Numbered from the stretch's first letter, positions 1 through 6,133 are shown. The stretch is 6,805 nt of DNA from CAXGUU01 sp964012875 (GCA_964012875.1 CAXGUU010000183.1:1-6805), one strand, 5' to 3'. Translations and numbers: made by a program. The notes: generated by a model not told the origin, from the sequence alone.

Positions 1-553
1 GTGCGACAACCAGACGATGGGGTGCCACGGAATTGGCGGCAATCCGTCCGGCCATCCGCGCTACTTGCGGCCCGCTGGCCGAAATGTAGATCGGTATTTC
101 GTCCTTGATGTTGTAGTAATGGAGATCGGGGTTGAGGAACTTGATTTTGCGATGGCGTTCCCCCTCGCTGTAGTCGACTGTACCGCCGTTGAACAAGCCC
201 CGGCAGACGCGAATGTGATCCTCGAGCTCGGCCATCTTCGCTGCCGGCATGCCCATCGTGCGGCGCGTGGTGTTGCCCGTGCCGATACCCATGATTGCGC
301 GCCCTGGCGCGAGCGAATTGATGGTCGCCATGCCGCAGGCAGACAACGGCGCAATGCGCGATTTTGGATTGGTGACCCCCGGTCCCAGCTTGATCGTGTT
401 GGTGCGATCCGCACACAGCGCCAGCGCCGCATAGACCTCGCTGCCAAGCATTTGCGTGTCATACAACCACGCATGCGAGAAGCCGTGATCCTCCGCGAAT
501 TTCACATCGCCATGGACATGGCAATCCCCCATGAATACGAAACCGAAATCCAT
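1..553 (-). CDS. LLM-class flavin/F420-dependent oxidoreductase, N-terminal part (cut by window edge)
   Basis: The frame opens at ATG 553 and stays open for 184 codons to the window edge, so the C-terminal half is missing (family members are usually about 330-350 aa). It resembles the bacterial luciferase-like monooxygenase superfamily, a TIM-barrel enzyme group using FMN or F420 for hydride transfer or monooxygenation. Supporting motifs are the barrel strand KLGPGVTNP (about residues 55-63), GRAIMGIGTGN (84-94), the helix AELEDHIRVCRGLF (108-121), and PIYISASGP (154-162) followed by a helix like ARMAGRIA. These match the LLM family and its methylene-tetrahydromethanopterin reductase-like branch. 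The start is supported by AGGAG six bases upstream. No signal peptide is visible. It lies 100 bp downstream of the esterase gene, so it may be the third gene of that operon or have its own promoter. Substrate and cofactor choice cannot be told from this half. Confidence 0.9.
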   Translation of the reverse strand, partial: MDFGFVFMGDCHVHGDVKFAEDHGFSHAWLYDTQMLGSEVYAALALCADRTNTIKLGPGVTNPKSRIAPLSACGMATINSLAPGRAIMGIGTGNTTRRTMGMPAAKMAELEDHIRVCRGLFNGGTVDYSEGERHRKIKFLNPDLHYYNIKDEIPIYISASGPQVARMAGRIAANSVAPHRLVVA

Positions 554-559
554 CTTCAA

Positions 560-564
560 CTCCT
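560..564 (-). promoter_or_regulatory. Ribosome binding site of the LLM oxidoreductase gene
   Basis: On the minus strand the sequence TTAGGAGTTGAAG precedes ATG 553. AGGAG sits six bases from the start codon, which is near ideal and fixes the start of this gene. Confidence 0.75.
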
Positions 565-617
565 AAGTCGTTCCTGCCGTCTTCATAAAGCACCGCAATA
601 CAGTCCGGCGCCATCAA

Positions 618-646
618 ATTAGATGATTTTGCGGGTTGTCCTGCAA
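618..646 (-). promoter_or_regulatory. Possible sigma70-type promoter for the LLM oxidoreductase gene
   Basis: In the 100-bp gap between the esterase stop and the LLM start, the minus strand has TTGCAG (646-641) and TCTAAT (623-618) separated by 17 bases. The -10 element matches TATAAT at five of six positions, the -35 at only three of six. The predicted leader would be about 55-60 nt. This is a by-eye match of a common pattern. I saw no hairpin with a T-tract (terminator) in the gap, so read-through from the esterase gene is also possible. Confidence 0.25.
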
Positions 647-653
647 TCCTGTT

Positions 654-1322
654 TCAGGTTGCGAGCACCCGGTTGATCCAGGCGCCGATTTCAATGATCT
701 CCTGCAGATCGACGCCATGCTCAACGGGGTAAGTCTTGTATTCAGCCGCGTAGCCCATTTCAGTTACCAGCCGATGGCTTTCCTGGCCGTGGTGTTCAGG
801 AACAACGGGGTCATTAAGACCGTGACAGATCAGAATCGGCAGACCGGCGTTGGCCTCGTCGACCTCAATACTGATTTTCGTTGCGAAATAGGTCGATATC
901 GCAATCAGTCCAGCCAGTCGTTTTGGGTAACTCAACGCCAGTTCAAAGCCGACAGCGCCACCCTGGGAGAATCCGGCCACGACGATTTTGTTAGTCGGAA
1001 TGCCGCGCTCAACTTCGCGCTCGATGAGGCGCGCGACGGCGTCGGCCGACGCGCGCAGCTGTGCCTCGTCCAGTCGTCGATCGAGATCAGGTTCAAGAAT
1101 GTCGTACCAGGCCGGCATGACGTAACCGTTATTGATGGTGACCGGGATCGACGGTGCGTGTGGGAACACGAAGCGTACGGCGTGCTGTTCGTCGATGCCC
1201 AGGTGAGGCACGATCGGCTCGAAATCATGGCCGTCGGCGCCGAGGCCGTGGAGCCAGATGACCGCCGCATTAGCAGCTTTGTTCGGTTCGACCTCGACGG
1301 CCGGCAGGTAGGGCTCGCTCAT
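654..1322 (-). CDS. Alpha/beta-hydrolase carboxylesterase (phospholipase/carboxylesterase family, EstB/YpfH-like)
   Basis: This is a 222-aa cytoplasmic serine hydrolase, the usual length for the phospholipase/carboxylesterase family (Abhydrolase_2), which cleaves short-chain carboxylic or thioesters. The visible features, in order, are the oxyanion-hole strand VIWLHGLGADGHDF (21-34), a typical FPHAP segment (53-57), the nucleophile elbow GFSQGG with Ser119, the acid in HGLNDPVVP with Asp171, and the base His202 in the EHGV motif. All three triad residues are therefore present. No signal peptide or membrane segment is seen. The start ATG 1322 overlaps the stop of the upstream OsmC gene in an ATGA arrangement and has AAAGG about seven bases upstream, indicating translational coupling. 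The physiological ester is unknown; the OsmC neighbour hints at detoxification or housekeeping but does not prove it. A long frame on the opposite strand is a shadow of this gene. Confidence 0.94.
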   Translation of the reverse strand: MSEPYLPAVEVEPNKAANAAVIWLHGLGADGHDFEPIVPHLGIDEQHAVRFVFPHAPSIPVTINNGYVMPAWYDILEPDLDRRLDEAQLRASADAVARLIEREVERGIPTNKIVVAGFSQGGAVGFELALSYPKRLAGLIAISTYFATKISIEVDEANAGLPILICHGLNDPVVPEHHGQESHRLVTEMGYAAEYKTYPVEHGVDLQEIIEIGAWINRVLAT

Positions 1323-1822
1323 TCCGACGCCTTTAATTCAAGCTGTACCGGCACGCCGTTCTGCAGCATATCGAGGACGGGGCAATGGGCATCGACGGCA
1401 GCCTTCAACCTGGCGAGCTTCTCCGGAGACGCATCCGCATCAATATCGACTTCTCCGCGAATGGACTGAAACCCTGCGCGCACGCTGTCGTCCACACCAA
1501 ACAATCCGCGCAAATCGATATCGCCCGCGAGCGATACGGAGACCCCGCGCAACTTGATGCCCATCGCCGCGGCGTAGACCTTGTAGGTTATTTCCTGGCA
1601 GGAGCCGAGTGCTGCCAGTACCACTTCGACCGGGTTGGGTCCGGCATCGCCGCCGCCGAGCTGTTCAGGCTCGTCAATCACCAGTTCATGATCGCGAATG
1701 TTGATATCGGAGCGCATACCGTCGCTCAGGCTCGACTGCGTTTCGAACGAAGCAAGGGCGGCGCCGGCGTCCTCGCGAAAGGTGCTCTGCATGATGTTGA
1801 TGGCTTCGGCAAGATTTGTCAT
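1319..1822 (-). CDS. OsmC/Ohr-family thiol peroxidase-like protein
   Basis: This 167-aa protein has the layout of the OsmC superfamily, whose members reduce organic hydroperoxides through a pair of cysteines. The segment LGGGDAGPNPVEVVLAALGS (55-74) leads into the first family cysteine, Cys75. The second, Cys147, lies in AHCPVLDML near the C-terminus. Both positions are conserved, so peroxidatic activity is plausible. The sequence is closer to the general OsmC/YhfA-type proteins than to Ohr, judged from memory of the families. It is the first gene of the leftward block: its stop overlaps the esterase ATG by 4 bp, and its promoter must lie in the 86 bp shared with the divergent SDR gene. No clear Shine-Dalgarno sequence precedes ATG 1822 and none precedes the internal Met11 either, so the start is less certain than the gene. 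Confidence 0.93.
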   Translation of the reverse strand: MTNLAEAINIMQSTFREDAGAALASFETQSSLSDGMRSDINIRDHELVIDEPEQLGGGDAGPNPVEVVLAALGSCQEITYKVYAAAMGIKLRGVSVSLAGDIDLRGLFGVDDSVRAGFQSIRGEVDIDADASPEKLARLKAAVDAHCPVLDMLQNGVPVQLELKASE

Positions 1823-1908
1823 GGTCGGCTATTCAGGGCTTGAGTCGGGTTATCATCCTATCGAACGAACTCCAAAGAAGATATTGACGTACGGACTGGG
1901 GAGAGGTG
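1823..1908. promoter_or_regulatory. Divergent intergenic region between the OsmC and SDR genes
   Basis: This 86-bp gap must hold the promoters of both the leftward OsmC-esterase genes and the rightward SDR-carboxylase operon unless one is transcribed from further away. I could not find a convincing -35/-10 pair on either strand by eye. TTGAGT (1840-1845) and TATCAT (1851-1856) are too close to each other, and TTGACG at 1885-1890 lies too near the SDR start. No strong inverted repeat that would suggest an operator is evident. Confidence 0.4.
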
Positions 1909-2724
1909 ATGCGGTTTAAGGATCAGGTTTGCGTGATTACGGGCGCGGGATCCGGCATCGGCCGAGGGCTGGCTGTGGCGCTTGGCGCCGAGGGTGCGAT
2001 TGTCGAAGTTTCCGACCGCAACGGAGAGACTGCAGCCGAAACGGCCGCTCTGGTTAACCGGAATGGACCGGGAACTGCCAGGGCCACCACGCTGGATGTG
2101 ACCAACGCTGAAGCCGTGTCGATTCATATCAACGATGTTGCCTCCGAACGGGGCAGGCTGGATCTTGTTATCAATAACGCCGGCATCGCGATAGCCGGTG
2201 ATGCGCGCGACCTTGAACTTGATCACTGGCGTCGGGTGATCGATGTCAATCTGATGGGCGTCATTTACGGTGCCGACGCCGCTTATAAAATCATGGCGAA
2301 ACAAGGGTTCGGTCATATCGTCAATATTTCCTCGCTGTCCGGCCTGATTCCGTTTCCGACCAACATTCCCTACGGCACGACCAAGCACGCGGTAGTCGGG
2401 CTGTCGCTTGGACTGCGGGCTGAGGGAGAGGATCTCGGTGTGAAAGTCTCGGCTGTTTGCCCGGGTTTTATCGAGTCCAATATCTACAGCGCGAGCGAAG
2501 CGGTTAATGTCACTGCCGAAGCCCTTGACCAGGACCTGCCGTTCAGTAAGGTCCCGACCGACGTCGCGGCCCGGAACATTCTTAAGGGTATTGAGAAGAA
2601 TACGGCCATTATCGTGTTTCCGGGATATGCCAGGACCATATGGCGCCTGTTCAGGCTGAGCGCGAGCCTGGTCGAGAAGACCGGGCGCCAATTCATTCGT
2701 GATTTTCGCAAGATGCGGAAGTAG
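1909..2724 (+). CDS. Classical short-chain dehydrogenase/reductase (SDR)
   Basis: This 271-aa protein is an NAD(P)-dependent oxidoreductase with a Rossmann fold, acting on a hydroxyl/carbonyl group of unknown substrate. The cofactor loop is TGAGSGIG (11-18). The acidic residue Asp36 after the second strand (EVSDRN) points to NAD(H) preference, an inference from the family. NNAG is at 89-92 and the catalytic tetrad is complete: Asn114, Ser142, Tyr155 and Lys159 (YGTTK). PGF at 185-187 is the usual post-catalytic turn. The C-terminal tail (about 240-271) is rich in Arg and Lys and might associate with membrane or a partner. ATG 1909 is preferred over the GTG one codon earlier because GGGGA is then about six bases upstream. 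It is the first gene of the rightward operon, three bases ahead of the first MaoC-type gene, so it probably oxidises or reduces an intermediate of the same pathway. The 289-aa frame on the opposite strand is a shadow. Confidence 0.95.
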   Translation: MRFKDQVCVITGAGSGIGRGLAVALGAEGAIVEVSDRNGETAAETAALVNRNGPGTARATTLDVTNAEAVSIHINDVASERGRLDLVINNAGIAIAGDARDLELDHWRRVIDVNLMGVIYGADAAYKIMAKQGFGHIVNISSLSGLIPFPTNIPYGTTKHAVVGLSLGLRAEGEDLGVKVSAVCPGFIESNIYSASEAVNVTAEALDQDLPFSKVPTDVAARNILKGIEKNTAIIVFPGYARTIWRLFRLSASLVEKTGRQFIRDFRKMRK

Positions 2725-2727
2725 CAC

Positions 2728-3180
2728 ATGACCAGTCCCGTTCTGTCCAGCGCATCCATCGGCTACCGGACGCCCGAATTTGATGTAGAAATCGAAAAAG
2801 GCCGTTTGCGATTGTTTGCCAAGGCAATCGGCGAAACCAATCCTATTTACTCCGACGAAGAACAGGCCAAGGCGGCGGGTTACCGTTCATTACCGGTGCC
2901 ACCGACGTTTTTTTTCTGCCTGGAAATGGAGCGCGATGACCCTTACGAATGGTTCTCGGACTTGAATATTCCGCTCGGTAAAGTGCTGCATGCGGAGCAG
3001 GCGTTTAAATATCACCGCACGGTTTGCGCCGGGGACACTGTCCATTTTAACGGCGAAATCGTTGACATTTACCACAAAAAGGGCGGCCGGCTTGAGTTTC
3101 TGGTGCACCGCAATTTTGTGAGCTGTGAGGGTAAGGCCGTTGGTGAGTTTGACCGAACAATTGTCATCAGACATGGATAA
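2728..3180 (+). CDS. MaoC-type hot-dog protein, probable non-catalytic hydratase subunit (MaoC_dehydrat_N-like)
   Basis: This 150-aa protein resembles the N-terminal MaoC-like dehydratase domain found in two-subunit or two-domain (R)-specific enoyl hydratases. Recognisable parts are a hot-dog helix region GRLRLFAKAIGETNPIY (25-41), the stretch AGYRSLPVPPTFFF (50-63), and HAEQAFKYHRTVCAGDTV (88-105), typical of the second half of the fold. Where catalytic MaoC proteins have the pattern D-x-N-P-x-H, this one has E-T-N-P-I-Y (Glu36, Tyr41), so the active-site Asp and His are both missing. By analogy with HadA/HadC next to HadB in mycobacteria it is likely a substrate-binding partner of the next gene product. 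GGAAG six bases before ATG 2728 supports the start. The next gene begins inside its last codons. A run of eight T (2908-2915) encodes three Phe residues; the frame is intact. Confidence 0.88.
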   Translation: MTSPVLSSASIGYRTPEFDVEIEKGRLRLFAKAIGETNPIYSDEEQAKAAGYRSLPVPPTFFFCLEMERDDPYEWFSDLNIPLGKVLHAEQAFKYHRTVCAGDTVHFNGEIVDIYHKKGGRLEFLVHRNFVSCEGKAVGEFDRTIVIRHG

Positions 3181-3610
3181 ATCAGCCCCTGATCTGGTGT
3201 CAATCGAAGCTGGTTATGAATTACCTGCGCTCGAAATGGCGCCGTTAACGCGTCAGACCCTGGCGATTTATTGCGGTGCGTCCGGCGATCACAACCCCAT
3301 TCATGTTGATATCGATTTTGCCAAGGCCTCGGGGCTGGACGATGTGATTGCCCACGGCATGCTGGTCATGGCCTATACCGGGCGCCTGCTCACCCATTGG
3401 GTACCGCAACAGCTTATCCTCGAAATGAACACCCGCTTTCAGGCCATGACCCACATCGGAGACCGCATCAAGGCCACCGGGACCGTGACCGAAAAATTCG
3501 AGCAGGATGGTCGTGTGTGTGTGCGGGTTTCGATCAGTGCGGTTGATCAGCACGGGGAAACCAAGACCACGGGCGAAGCCGTGGTCGCGCTTGGCGAACA
3601 TCCAATTTGA
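3173..3610 (+). CDS. MaoC-family hot-dog (R)-specific enoyl hydratase/dehydratase, catalytic subunit
   Basis: This 145-aa protein carries the hydratase-2 signature GDHNPIHVD at 38-46, with Asp39 and His44 as the expected catalytic pair, followed by AHGMLVMAYTGRLL (60-73). Enzymes of this family add water to, or remove it from, a trans-2-enoyl thioester (CoA or ACP). The length and motifs match the MaoC_dehydratas domain and the HadB-like partner of two-subunit hydratases. ATG 3173 overlaps the previous stop in the form ATGGATAA, which suggests translational coupling and a complex with the upstream protein. The start is not certain: an in-frame GTG at 3143 has AAGG six bases upstream and would add ten residues, and a further GTG lies at 3125. 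The pairing with a non-catalytic partner suggests a bulky or unusual acyl substrate, which is an inference. Confidence 0.9.
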   Translation: MDKSAPDLVSIEAGYELPALEMAPLTRQTLAIYCGASGDHNPIHVDIDFAKASGLDDVIAHGMLVMAYTGRLLTHWVPQQLILEMNTRFQAMTHIGDRIKATGTVTEKFEQDGRVCVRVSISAVDQHGETKTTGEAVVALGEHPI

Positions 3611-3621
3611 ATCAACTGGGC

Positions 3622-3625
3622 GGAG
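3622..3625 (+). promoter_or_regulatory. Ribosome binding site that sets the BCCP start
   Basis: GGAG lies eight bases before ATG 3634. The frame is open from an earlier ATG at 3607, but that codon has no Shine-Dalgarno site, overlaps the MaoC stop, and would add nine residues not expected in this family. The later ATG is therefore preferred. Confidence 0.7.
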
Positions 3626-3633
3626 ATTATTTT

Positions 3634-3876
3634 ATGGCAAAAAAGCAAATTTTGAGTCCATTGCCAGGTACTTTTTATCGCAAACCGGCCCCGGAAAGCC
3701 CACCGTTCAAAACAGATGGTGATGCGGTCGCGGCTACCGATACGGTCGGACTGGTCGAGGTGATGAAAAACTTTCAGGAGGTGCCGGCAGGGGTCGACGG
3801 TACCAATATTCAATTCTTTGCTGAGGATGGTGGCGCCATTATGGCTGGCCAGGTCATTGCCGAGGTTGATGAATGA
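3634..3876 (+). CDS. Free-standing biotin carboxyl carrier protein (AccB-like biotinyl domain)
   Basis: This 80-aa protein is a single biotinyl/lipoyl domain without the Ala/Pro-rich N-terminal linker of full-length AccB (about 150 aa). It carries carboxybiotin between the biotin carboxylase and the carboxyltransferase. The opening ILSPLPGTFYRKPAPESPPF (6-25) matches the start of AccB-type domains, including the thumb segment after GTFYR. The biotin site is VEVMKNF with Lys45 as the expected biotinylated residue. The usual motif is EAMKM, so Ala to Val before the Met and Asn after the Lys are departures. Gly-rich turns (DGG, AGQ) in the second half fit the barrel. GGAG eight bases upstream sets the start. 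Its stop overlaps the biotin carboxylase start by four bases (ATGA), tying the two together. A lipoyl carrier is less likely because of the AccB-like thumb and the neighbouring biotin carboxylase. Confidence 0.88.
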   Translation: MAKKQILSPLPGTFYRKPAPESPPFKTDGDAVAATDTVGLVEVMKNFQEVPAGVDGTNIQFFAEDGGAIMAGQVIAEVDE

Positions 3877-5228
3877 GTTTCGATTCGGTGCTGATCGCGA
3901 ACCGTGGTGAAATTGCTGTTCGAATCATTCGTGCCTGCCAGACACTTGGGATTAAATCGATACAGGCGCATAGCGAGGCGGATGCCGATTCGCTGGCGGC
4001 CCGCCTGGCCGACGAAACGATAAACATCGGGCCGCCGCCAGCCGCCAAGTCCTACCTCAACATTGACGCACTCATCGATGCGGCGAAAAAAAGCGGTGCC
4101 GACGCGGTGCATCCGGGCTACGGTTTCTTGGCTGAGAATGGCGATTTCGCCGACGCTGTCGTTGCAGCGGGTTTAAGTTTTATTGGGCCCGAGGGCGACG
4201 CAATTCGCCTGCTCGGCGACAAGGTGGCGGCGCGTCGCGTCGCTGCGGAAGCCGGCGTGCCAACGGTGCCTGGCAGTGACGGCGGGATTGACGATTTGGA
4301 TGCCGGCCGGGTGCTCGCTGAATCCATCGGCTTTCCCGTCATGATCAAAGCGGCCGCCGGCGGTGGCGGGCGCGGCATTCGTATCGCGGCATCGATGGGC
4401 GAGTTCGATAACTTTTTCCCCATGGCTGCGACCGAAGCGGCATCGGCTTTCGGAGACGGCCGTCTGTACGTTGAAAAAGTCATCGATCCGGCGCGCCACG
4501 TTGAGGTTCAGATACTCGGCGACGGCAAAAATTTTGTGCACTGCTTTGAACGCGAATGTTCACTGCAGCGCCGGCGTCAGAAAGTCTGGGAAGAAGCGCC
4601 AGCTTTTGAGTTGCCCGGGCATGTGCGTGAAGCGATGTGCGAAAGTGCGGTGTCGCTCGCGCGTCAGGTCGGGTACAAAGGCGCCGGCACAGTGGAATAC
4701 CTGTATGACGCAGAAGCCGAGGCCTTTTACTTCATCGAGGTCAATACGCGCATACAGGTCGAGCATCCGGTCACCGAAATGATCACGGGCATTGATCTGG
4801 TGCAGACGATGATTCGCATCGCCGCCGGCGAACCGCTGCCGTTTACACAAAGCGAGATTGAAATTAACGGTCATGCCGTAGAGTGCCGTTTGAACGCTGA
4901 AGATCCGTCAAAGAACTTTATGCCGTGGCCGGGTGTCGTCGAGTCGGTCACCGTGCCGGAAGGCGCCGACGTGCGTTTCGACTCGTTACTCTATGAGGGC
5001 TACGCGGTGCCGCCCTTTTACGATTCGTTGCTCGGTAAATTGATCGTCTATGCGGCGGACCGCGATGCCTGTCTGGCCAGACTGCGTGGGGTTCTCGATA
5101 CCATGGCCATCGACGGGATTCCGACGACGATTCCGTTGCACCACAAACTGGCGGCGGATCCCGATGTCTGCGCCGGCCGGATCGATACGAAATTTCTGGA
5201 GTCCTGGATTGAACGTGAATTTTCATAA
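3873..5228 (+). CDS. Biotin carboxylase subunit (AccC-like)
   Basis: This 451-aa ATP-grasp enzyme uses ATP and bicarbonate to carboxylate biotin on the carrier protein, and its length matches stand-alone AccC (about 450 aa). The N-terminal domain begins LIANRGEIAVRIIRAC (7-22), with HPGYGFLAEN at 80-89. The ATP-binding Gly-rich loop AAAGGGGRGI (160-169) follows Lys159. Residues matching E. coli AccC active-site positions are present: Lys117, Lys159, Arg208-His209, Lys237, Glu275, Glu289, Asn291, Arg293 and Arg339, including NTRIQVEHPVTEMITG at 291-306. The motif usually written RRHQKVVEEAP reads RRRQKVWEEAP here (233-243), and PSPG reads PWPG (351-354). GAGG seven bases upstream and the ATGA overlap with the BCCP stop support the start. 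As it sits next to AHS1/AHS2 genes and not accA/accD, it probably serves that carboxyltransferase instead of fatty-acid synthesis; this is an inference. Confidence 0.96.
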   Translation: MSFDSVLIANRGEIAVRIIRACQTLGIKSIQAHSEADADSLAARLADETINIGPPPAAKSYLNIDALIDAAKKSGADAVHPGYGFLAENGDFADAVVAAGLSFIGPEGDAIRLLGDKVAARRVAAEAGVPTVPGSDGGIDDLDAGRVLAESIGFPVMIKAAAGGGGRGIRIAASMGEFDNFFPMAATEAASAFGDGRLYVEKVIDPARHVEVQILGDGKNFVHCFERECSLQRRRQKVWEEAPAFELPGHVREAMCESAVSLARQVGYKGAGTVEYLYDAEAEAFYFIEVNTRIQVEHPVTEMITGIDLVQTMIRIAAGEPLPFTQSEIEINGHAVECRLNAEDPSKNFMPWPGVVESVTVPEGADVRFDSLLYEGYAVPPFYDSLLGKLIVYAADRDACLARLRGVLDTMAIDGIPTTIPLHHKLAADPDVCAGRIDTKFLESWIEREFS

Positions 5229-5245
5229 ACCCGCTCGACAATGGT

Positions 5246-5250
5246 AGGGA
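5246..5250 (+). promoter_or_regulatory. Ribosome binding site of the AHS1 gene
   Basis: AGGGA lies seven bases before ATG 5258 in the 29-bp gap after the biotin carboxylase stop. It supports this start; the earlier ATG at 5241 runs into a stop after four codons. Confidence 0.6.
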
Positions 5251-5257
5251 CATAACT

Positions 5258-6133
5258 ATGGAAACCCGATTCACATTCGGCGGTGATGAGCACCTGCTGT
5301 GCGAATGCGCCGAAGCCATGTCGATGGACGCGTTTTTCAAAAGCCTAGCGGCTGTGCGCGCACTACGGGAAGCAAACATTAACGGGATTATCGAAGTCGC
5401 TGGTGGTAATGCTTCTTATCTGGTCCGCTTTGACCCCGATGTGACGCATCCGAATGACATGCTGGAGACGGTGAAGGCGATCGATCTTCAGGCGGAGCGT
5501 AGCGAACCGATCCTGGAAACCAGAATTTACGAGATCCCCGTCTATTATCAGGATCCCTGGACTCATGAGGGACTGATGCGCTTTCGCGAACGACATCAGG
5601 ACCCGGATGGCACTGACCTTGAGTATGCGGCGCGCATCAACGGCTACGACACGGTCGCTGCTTTTATTAAGGCACACCACGGTTCGCCATGGTTTGTCTC
5701 GCAGGTCGGCTTTGTTTGTGGTGTGCCCTGGCTGTACCAGATGGTCGAGCGCGAACGTCAGATCGAAGCACCCAAGTACGTGCGTCCGCGGACTGATACA
5801 CCGCTGCAAACGATCGGTCATGGGGGGGCCTTCGCTGCGATCTACGCGGTTCGCGGAGCCGGCGGTTACCAGATGTTCGGCATCACGCCAATGCCGATCT
5901 ACCAGCCACATCCGGCCGAGCCTTACATGGGCGACGACCTGGTCTTTTGCCGGGCGGGAGACATCGTCAAATTCAGACCCATAGAGTGCGAGGAGTACGA
6001 CAGCATATTGGCGGCGATTGAAAAGCACCAATGGTCACCGCCAATCAAAAACGTGACGTTCGATCTGCGTGAGTTCGAAACGGACATCGACGCCTACAAC
6101 AATAATCTCGTCGAGGTGCTCTACGATGATTAA
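5258..6133 (+). CDS. AHS1-domain carboxyltransferase subunit (urea-carboxylase/PxpB-like)
   Basis: This 291-aa protein belongs to the AHS1 family (KipI/PxpB and the carboxyltransferase part of urea carboxylase). It is longer than E. coli PxpB (about 218 aa). Signature parts are the strand YEIPVYY (91-97), ARINGYDTVAAFI (125-137), KYVRPRTDTPLQTIGHGGAF (173-192), GAGGYQMFGITPMPIY (200-215) and a late segment AGDIVKFRPIE (233-243). In PxpB/KipI proteins the corresponding stretches read like FxPGFxYL and PAGSVxIGG. Here they are replaced by forms that, from memory, resemble urea carboxylase (TPxxxxGIGGAYxxIY, PGGYQFVGRT, RRINGL). An extra acidic C-terminal tail (about 244-291) also fits that branch. 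Its stop overlaps the AHS2 start by eight bases, so the two chains probably form one carboxyltransferase. The substrate is unknown; urea, another amide/guanidine compound, a lactam or a different nucleophile are all open. Confidence 0.88.
   Translation: METRFTFGGDEHLLCECAEAMSMDAFFKSLAAVRALREANINGIIEVAGGNASYLVRFDPDVTHPNDMLETVKAIDLQAERSEPILETRIYEIPVYYQDPWTHEGLMRFRERHQDPDGTDLEYAARINGYDTVAAFIKAHHGSPWFVSQVGFVCGVPWLYQMVERERQIEAPKYVRPRTDTPLQTIGHGGAFAAIYAVRGAGGYQMFGITPMPIYQPHPAEPYMGDDLVFCRAGDIVKFRPIECEEYDSILAAIEKHQWSPPIKNVTFDLREFETDIDAYNNNLVEVLYDD

Noticed and set aside
17..622. 201-aa plus-strand frame over the LLM oxidoreductase
   Set aside because: The minus-strand frame in this region encodes clear LLM-family motifs with a good ribosome binding site; the plus-strand product is low-complexity and Arg-rich.
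619..634. Small inverted repeat near CATC/GATG as a terminator after the esterase gene
   Set aside because: The stem is about four base pairs with an AT-rich loop and no T-tract on the minus strand, too weak for an intrinsic terminator.
636..1469. 277-aa open frame on the plus strand opposite the esterase and OsmC genes
   Set aside because: It crosses two well-supported minus-strand genes and shows no family motifs; it is a shadow frame.
1858..2727. 289-aa open frame on the minus strand opposite the SDR gene
   Set aside because: It is fully antisense to a gene with a complete SDR motif set, has no recognisable domain, and its length follows from codon bias of the real gene.
2908..2915. Run of eight T as a possible phase-variation or frameshift site
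   Set aside because: The reading frame is intact through it (three Phe codons in a typical PPTF region) and nothing else suggests phase variation; it is only a place where sequencing errors could arise.
3634..5228. BCCP and biotin carboxylase as the housekeeping acetyl-CoA carboxylase accBC pair
   Set aside because: The carrier is a bare 80-aa domain with an unusual biotin motif, and the genes lead directly into AHS1/AHS2, with no accA or accD in view. A dedicated carboxylase is more likely, though shared use cannot be excluded.
5822..5828. Run of seven G in the AHS1 gene
   Set aside because: The frame continues correctly into conserved GGAF and GGYQ motifs, so there is no frameshift.
5363..6031. 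222-aa minus-strand frame inside the AHS1 gene
   Set aside because: Antisense to a gene with recognisable AHS1 motifs; no domain or credible ribosome binding site noted.
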